From positions 1-37,884 of the forward strand of contig CANMTO010000025.1 of assembly GCA_947500755.1 (NCBI GenBank): 37,884 nt of DNA. The letters run 5' to 3'. Positions 35,222 through 37,884 of the stretch are shown piece after piece. This stretch comes from Flavobacteriales bacterium. GTDB taxonomy: Bacteria > Bacteroidota > Bacteroidia > Flavobacteriales_D > Crocinitomicaceae. The stretch's first letter is position 1. Each line of letters begins with the position of its first letter. Position numbers and translations under genes: made by a program. The notes beneath the pieces were generated by a model, which was not told where the DNA came from, made no database searches, and was given only the letters and a program-made list of their open reading frames with translations.

Positions 35222-37296
35222 TGCAATTCAAGTTTTACCAATACTCCCTTATGGATTATTATACCCGGGGATAGACTTTGACGAACGACCTTACCATACC
35301 CCTTGAGCGAAACGCTCAATCCGCTAGACTCTAAAAGAAATACGGCATCTTTGGCGGTCATCCCTTTCACATTCGGAACCTTTCCCTTTTGTATGGTCAG
35401 TTGATTTAAATGAATGCTGCGATTGAGTGAGTCTGCTGCAATCCATTTTGCTCCTGTATTCAACTGAAAGCGAACACCGAGTTGTTTCAACACATCCGTA
35501 ATATTTTTATAGTACCCATTTTTAACCGCCGGTAAGCCATCGGCAATGGGTTTACGCTCGTTAATCGCCGGATGATAGGCAAGGTTGGAAGCGTATATTT
35601 TATTCGCAATTGCAGCAAAAACAGGCCCTGCAACCAGGGCTGCGTATTTTTGTTTTTTCGGACGTGTGACCACTACTACACACGTATATTTTGGTTTATC
35701 GGCGGGAAAATAACCGGCAAAAGACGCTTGAAAATCACTTTGATCCTCTTCTACATACTCGCTATTCGCATTTAACAAACGTGCCGTACCTGTTTTACCG
35801 GCAATGGAGAACTGACTGGAAGTAAGTTTCTTTCCAGTACCGCGGGACATGACCCCTTTTAGGCAATTTTGCATGATTCGCAAGGTTGCATCGGAACAAA
35901 TTTTATCACGAATCACGATAGGCTCTATGCGTTTGATTACCTTACCTCCTCTGCGAATTTCTTTCACAAACAAGGGGCGTAAAAACCTTCCATTATTAGC
36001 AACCGCATTATAAAACGCGCAGGTATGAAGGGGGGATTGTTGGTATTCGTAGCCTATAGCCATGGAGGGAATCGAATACGCGGACCAACCGGCACTTCCA
36101 GGTCTGAAAAATTTTGGTCCCAACTCGCCGGGAATTTCAGTACCCAAGGCTTCCGTTAGACCAAAATCCTCTAAGCGATCGATAAAAGACTCTGGATCAT
36201 TGCGATAGGCTTTGTATAAAATCTGGGCAATAATGTTGGAAGATTTTTCAAAGGCCTGCTGGATCGTAATGGTACCGTAACCTCTCCCGTCGTTTGCATC
36301 CATAAAGGTTTTGCGACCAACCTGATATGAACCCCCTGCATTAACTTTGTCGGTAATGTTGAACTTGCGATCTTCTAAACCCGCCATGATCGAAGCCAAC
36401 TTCATGGTTGACCCCGGAACTTCTCGCAAGCCTACAGCATGATTGAATTTTTCTGAAAACGTGCCGTCTTCCGCTCGATCAAGGTTTACGATAGCCTTCA
36501 CGTGACCGGTGGCTACTTCCATAAGAATAACCGTTCCACTTTGAGCCTCCATTTCTTTTAATTGATGCTCAAGTTCGGAGTGTGCTACTTCTTGAATGTC
36601 TTTATCAAACGTGGTAACCACATCGGCTCCTTCCACCGGATCCTTGGTAAAACGGCCTGTTTTCTTCCACCCTGTAGTGATGCGGTGTTCTATTTCTTTT
36701 CCTGGCTCTCCCTCCAAGTAGGCGTGATAGGCCCCTTCTAATCCTACGGCTAAATTCAGCTCCTTTTTATAGTAGCCCAAGGTGCGTTTTAGTAAAATCC
36801 CATTGGGCGCTTTACGGATTATTGTTTCTTCGTTATCAATAAGCCCTCCTTTCATTCTTCCCAAGCTGAAAATTGGCAAACCAGCGATGCTTTTGCGCTC
36901 TTCATTGGTGACTTTTTTACGAATCAATAAATACCTGGAACCGTTTGCCCGTGCAGCCCTTATTTCATTTTCGTAGGTTCGTGAAGATTTATCGCGGTAC
37001 AATCGGGCAAGACCATTGGACAAATTAGAAACTTCCTCATCGAAAATTTTTTGATCTACCACGGTTGGATCCATGTGAATGTCGTAATAGGAAACCGAGG
37101 TCAGCAAGGGATTCATGTTAGCATCGAGAATTTCTCCCATTCGCGGCGCGCGGTCTTGCAACCTCACCGGTAAATCAACCTCTTCTGTGGTCAATTGCAG
37201 CTTAAACGTTTTAAACAAGCCAATCCCCATCACGAAGATGAACCCAAAATATAGTGCATATGCCCTTAAAATCATAGGCCCTTTCGTATTACTCAT
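35218..37296 (-). CDS. ftsI: Septal transpeptidase (class B penicillin-binding protein) with C-terminal PASTA domain
   Basis: FtsI cross-links septal peptidoglycan with FtsW. The 692-residue protein has a short cytoplasmic end, one membrane helix (about 10-30), a pedestal domain with RAPRMGEILDANMNPL and a GLEGAYHAYLEG dimerisation motif. The transpeptidase active site has STMK (Ser296-Lys299), KSSN (351-354) and KTGT (501-504). The last 55 residues (from VPNVKGMTAKDAV) form one PASTA domain. FtsI of enterobacteria lacks PASTA, but it is common in Bacteroidota. It overlaps the ftsL-like gene by 8 bases and murE by 4. Confidence 0.96.
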   Translation of the reverse strand: MSNTKGPMILRAYALYFGFIFVMGIGLFKTFKLQLTTEEVDLPVRLQDRAPRMGEILDANMNPLLTSVSYYDIHMDPTVVDQKIFDEEVSNLSNGLARLYRDKSSRTYENEIRAARANGSRYLLIRKKVTNEERKSIAGLPIFSLGRMKGGLIDNEETIIRKAPNGILLKRTLGYYKKELNLAVGLEGAYHAYLEGEPGKEIEHRITTGWKKTGRFTKDPVEGADVVTTFDKDIQEVAHSELEHQLKEMEAQSGTVILMEVATGHVKAIVNLDRAEDGTFSEKFNHAVGLREVPGSTMKLASIMAGLEDRKFNITDKVNAGGSYQVGRKTFMDANDGRGYGTITIQQAFEKSSNIIAQILYKAYRNDPESFIDRLEDFGLTEALGTEIPGELGPKFFRPGSAGWSAYSIPSMAIGYEYQQSPLHTCAFYNAVANNGRFLRPLFVKEIRRGGKVIKRIEPIVIRDKICSDATLRIMQNCLKGVMSRGTGKKLTSSQFSIAGKTGTARLLNANSEYVEEDQSDFQASFAGYFPADKPKYTCVVVVTRPKKQKYAALVAGPVFAAIANKIYASNLAYHPAINERKPIADGLPAVKNGYYKNITDVLKQLGVRFQLNTGAKWIAADSLNRSIHLNQLTIQKGKVPNVKGMTAKDAVFLLESSGLSVSLKGYGKVVRQSLSPGIIIHKGVLVKLELQ

Positions 37297-37687
37297 CTGC
37301 GCTTAAAATTTCGTTGGACTTAATGACTTTGATAGCATTTTCCGATTCCAGTAATTCCCTTTTTTTCAATCGTTCAACCATTTTATAGCGCCTAGTGCGC
37401 TCTTCTAGCATTGTTTTAATTTCGATATATTCAGCGGTGTTTTGATCAACTTCGCGGCGTGTTTCTTGGATTTCTTTTAAGAGGGATTTGCCGTAATATC
37501 CTTTGGCAACCAACACAAAGAGCAGAAAGAAAATAAAGAGGATATAGGCCAGGTTATTCAAAACAAAATCTTTACTGAGAAACTCCCCATTGAGAATTTG
37601 TGCAAAGGCATTTGCTTTTTTGGATTTAGAAGCTTTTGGAGCGCCTACGTTCGCTTGTGAATCTGTGGTAAATGAATTCTCCATCAT
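37289..37687 (-). CDS. ftsL: FtsL-like single-pass divisome protein
   Basis: This is a 132-residue bitopic protein between rsmH and ftsI, where FtsL lies in most bacteria. A cytoplasmic part of about 45 residues, rich in Ala, Lys and Ser, is followed by one membrane helix (YILFIFFLLFVLVAKGYY). A periplasmic coiled coil then runs to the end (LLKEIQETRREVDQNTAEYIEIKTMLEERTRRYK). This topology is that of FtsL, whose sequence is poorly conserved. The cytoplasmic extension and the position match the FtsL-like proteins of Bacteroidota. ATG 37687 overlaps the rsmH stop as ATGA; ATG 37684 is a second start directly after. Confidence 0.85.
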   Translation of the reverse strand: MMENSFTTDSQANVGAPKASKSKKANAFAQILNGEFLSKDFVLNNLAYILFIFFLLFVLVAKGYYGKSLLKEIQETRREVDQNTAEYIEIKTMLEERTRRYKMVERLKKRELLESENAIKVIKSNEILSADE

Positions 37688-37884
37688 TGTAATTGAGCGA
37701 TTCGTAATTTGGCGCTTCGAGCCCGATTATTCGTTAACACTTCTGCATCAGTAGGCACAATGGGATGCCTGTTTATTTCCTCAAAAGGACGTTGAAGATT
37801 TCCATAAAAATCTCGGAATTCTTTCCCTTCGAAATTCCCTTTTTTGAAGAAATTCTTAACTAAGCGATCTTCAATGGAATGGTA
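37684..37884 (-). CDS. rsmH: 16S rRNA (cytosine1402-N4)-methyltransferase RsmH, C-terminal part (5' truncated)
   Basis: The right edge of the window cuts this gene. The last 66 residues are present, starting YHSIEDRLVKNFF and ending with PTDAEVLTNNRARSAKLRIAQ, the standard closing motif of RsmH (MraW). The enzyme methylates N4 of C1402 in the 16S P site. It lacks a start codon in the window but reads continuously to TGA at 37684-37686. It is the usual first or second gene of the dcw cluster, so mraZ and the cluster promoter would lie beyond the window. Confidence 0.93.
   Translation of the reverse strand, partial: YHSIEDRLVKNFFKKGNFEGKEFRDFYGNLQRPFEEINRHPIVPTDAEVLTNNRARSAKLRIAQLQ

Overview
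The window is a stretch of core chromosome from a member of the Bacteroidota, most likely of the Flavobacteriales. The evidence is a secreted protein with a type IX secretion (T9SS) C-terminal sorting domain, a GLPGLI-family protein behind an outer-membrane beta-barrel receptor, a fused CcsB/CcsA cytochrome c biogenesis protein, a MraY with the Bacteroidota-type insertion, an FtsZ ending in the flavobacterial-style LHDNVD tail, and promoters of the Bacteroidota form TTTG-N19..21-TAnnTTTG. I see no tRNA, rRNA, CRISPR array, insertion sequence or prophage gene. No gene-free stretch exceeds 300 bases.

Positions 1-5720 (+ strand) hold the 3' part of miaB, a sigma-54-type AAA+ activator without a receiver domain, the LPS-transport lipoprotein lptE, a TPR-tailed protein and secG, closely packed and ended by a strong terminator. 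groES-groEL follow. Positions 5719-5857, between groEL and a convergent secreted esterase (- strand), hold a REP-like palindrome and two near-identical GTCCCG hairpins. A divergent promoter region then leads into ccsBA and an rluA-family pseudouridine synthase (+).

Positions 10681-12841 (- strand) carry a DUF1573 protein, a lipoprotein coupled to peptide deformylase (def), and ruvX. Positions 12920-20949 (+) carry a lipoprotein / outer-membrane receptor / GLPGLI trio with overlapping ends, then rmlA coupled to a polyprenyl synthase, then a T9SS cargo protein with its own promoter and terminator.

From 21004 to the right edge everything is on the - strand. Reading in transcription order from the right, this is the division and cell wall (dcw) cluster: rsmH (partial), ftsL-like, ftsI with PASTA domain, murE, mraY, murD, an unrecognised 150-residue gene, ftsW, murG, murC, ftsQ, ftsA, ftsZ and yqeY. 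It is followed by a three-gene methionine salvage operon, mtnB-mtnD-mtnC, which has its own promoter. Most junctions in the cluster are ATGA overlaps or gaps of a few bases, implying one long transcript with translational coupling. The cluster covers cytoplasmic and membrane steps of peptidoglycan precursor synthesis (MurC, D, E, MraY, MurG), the transpeptidase and flippase/glycosyltransferase pair (FtsI, FtsW), and the cytoskeleton (FtsA, FtsZ, FtsQ, FtsL). murF is not in the cluster.

The most interesting unexplained item is the small gene between murD and ftsW (30726-31178). It is translationally coupled to ftsW, I cannot assign it to a known family, and its C-terminal half faintly resembles a Mur-ligase C-terminal domain.
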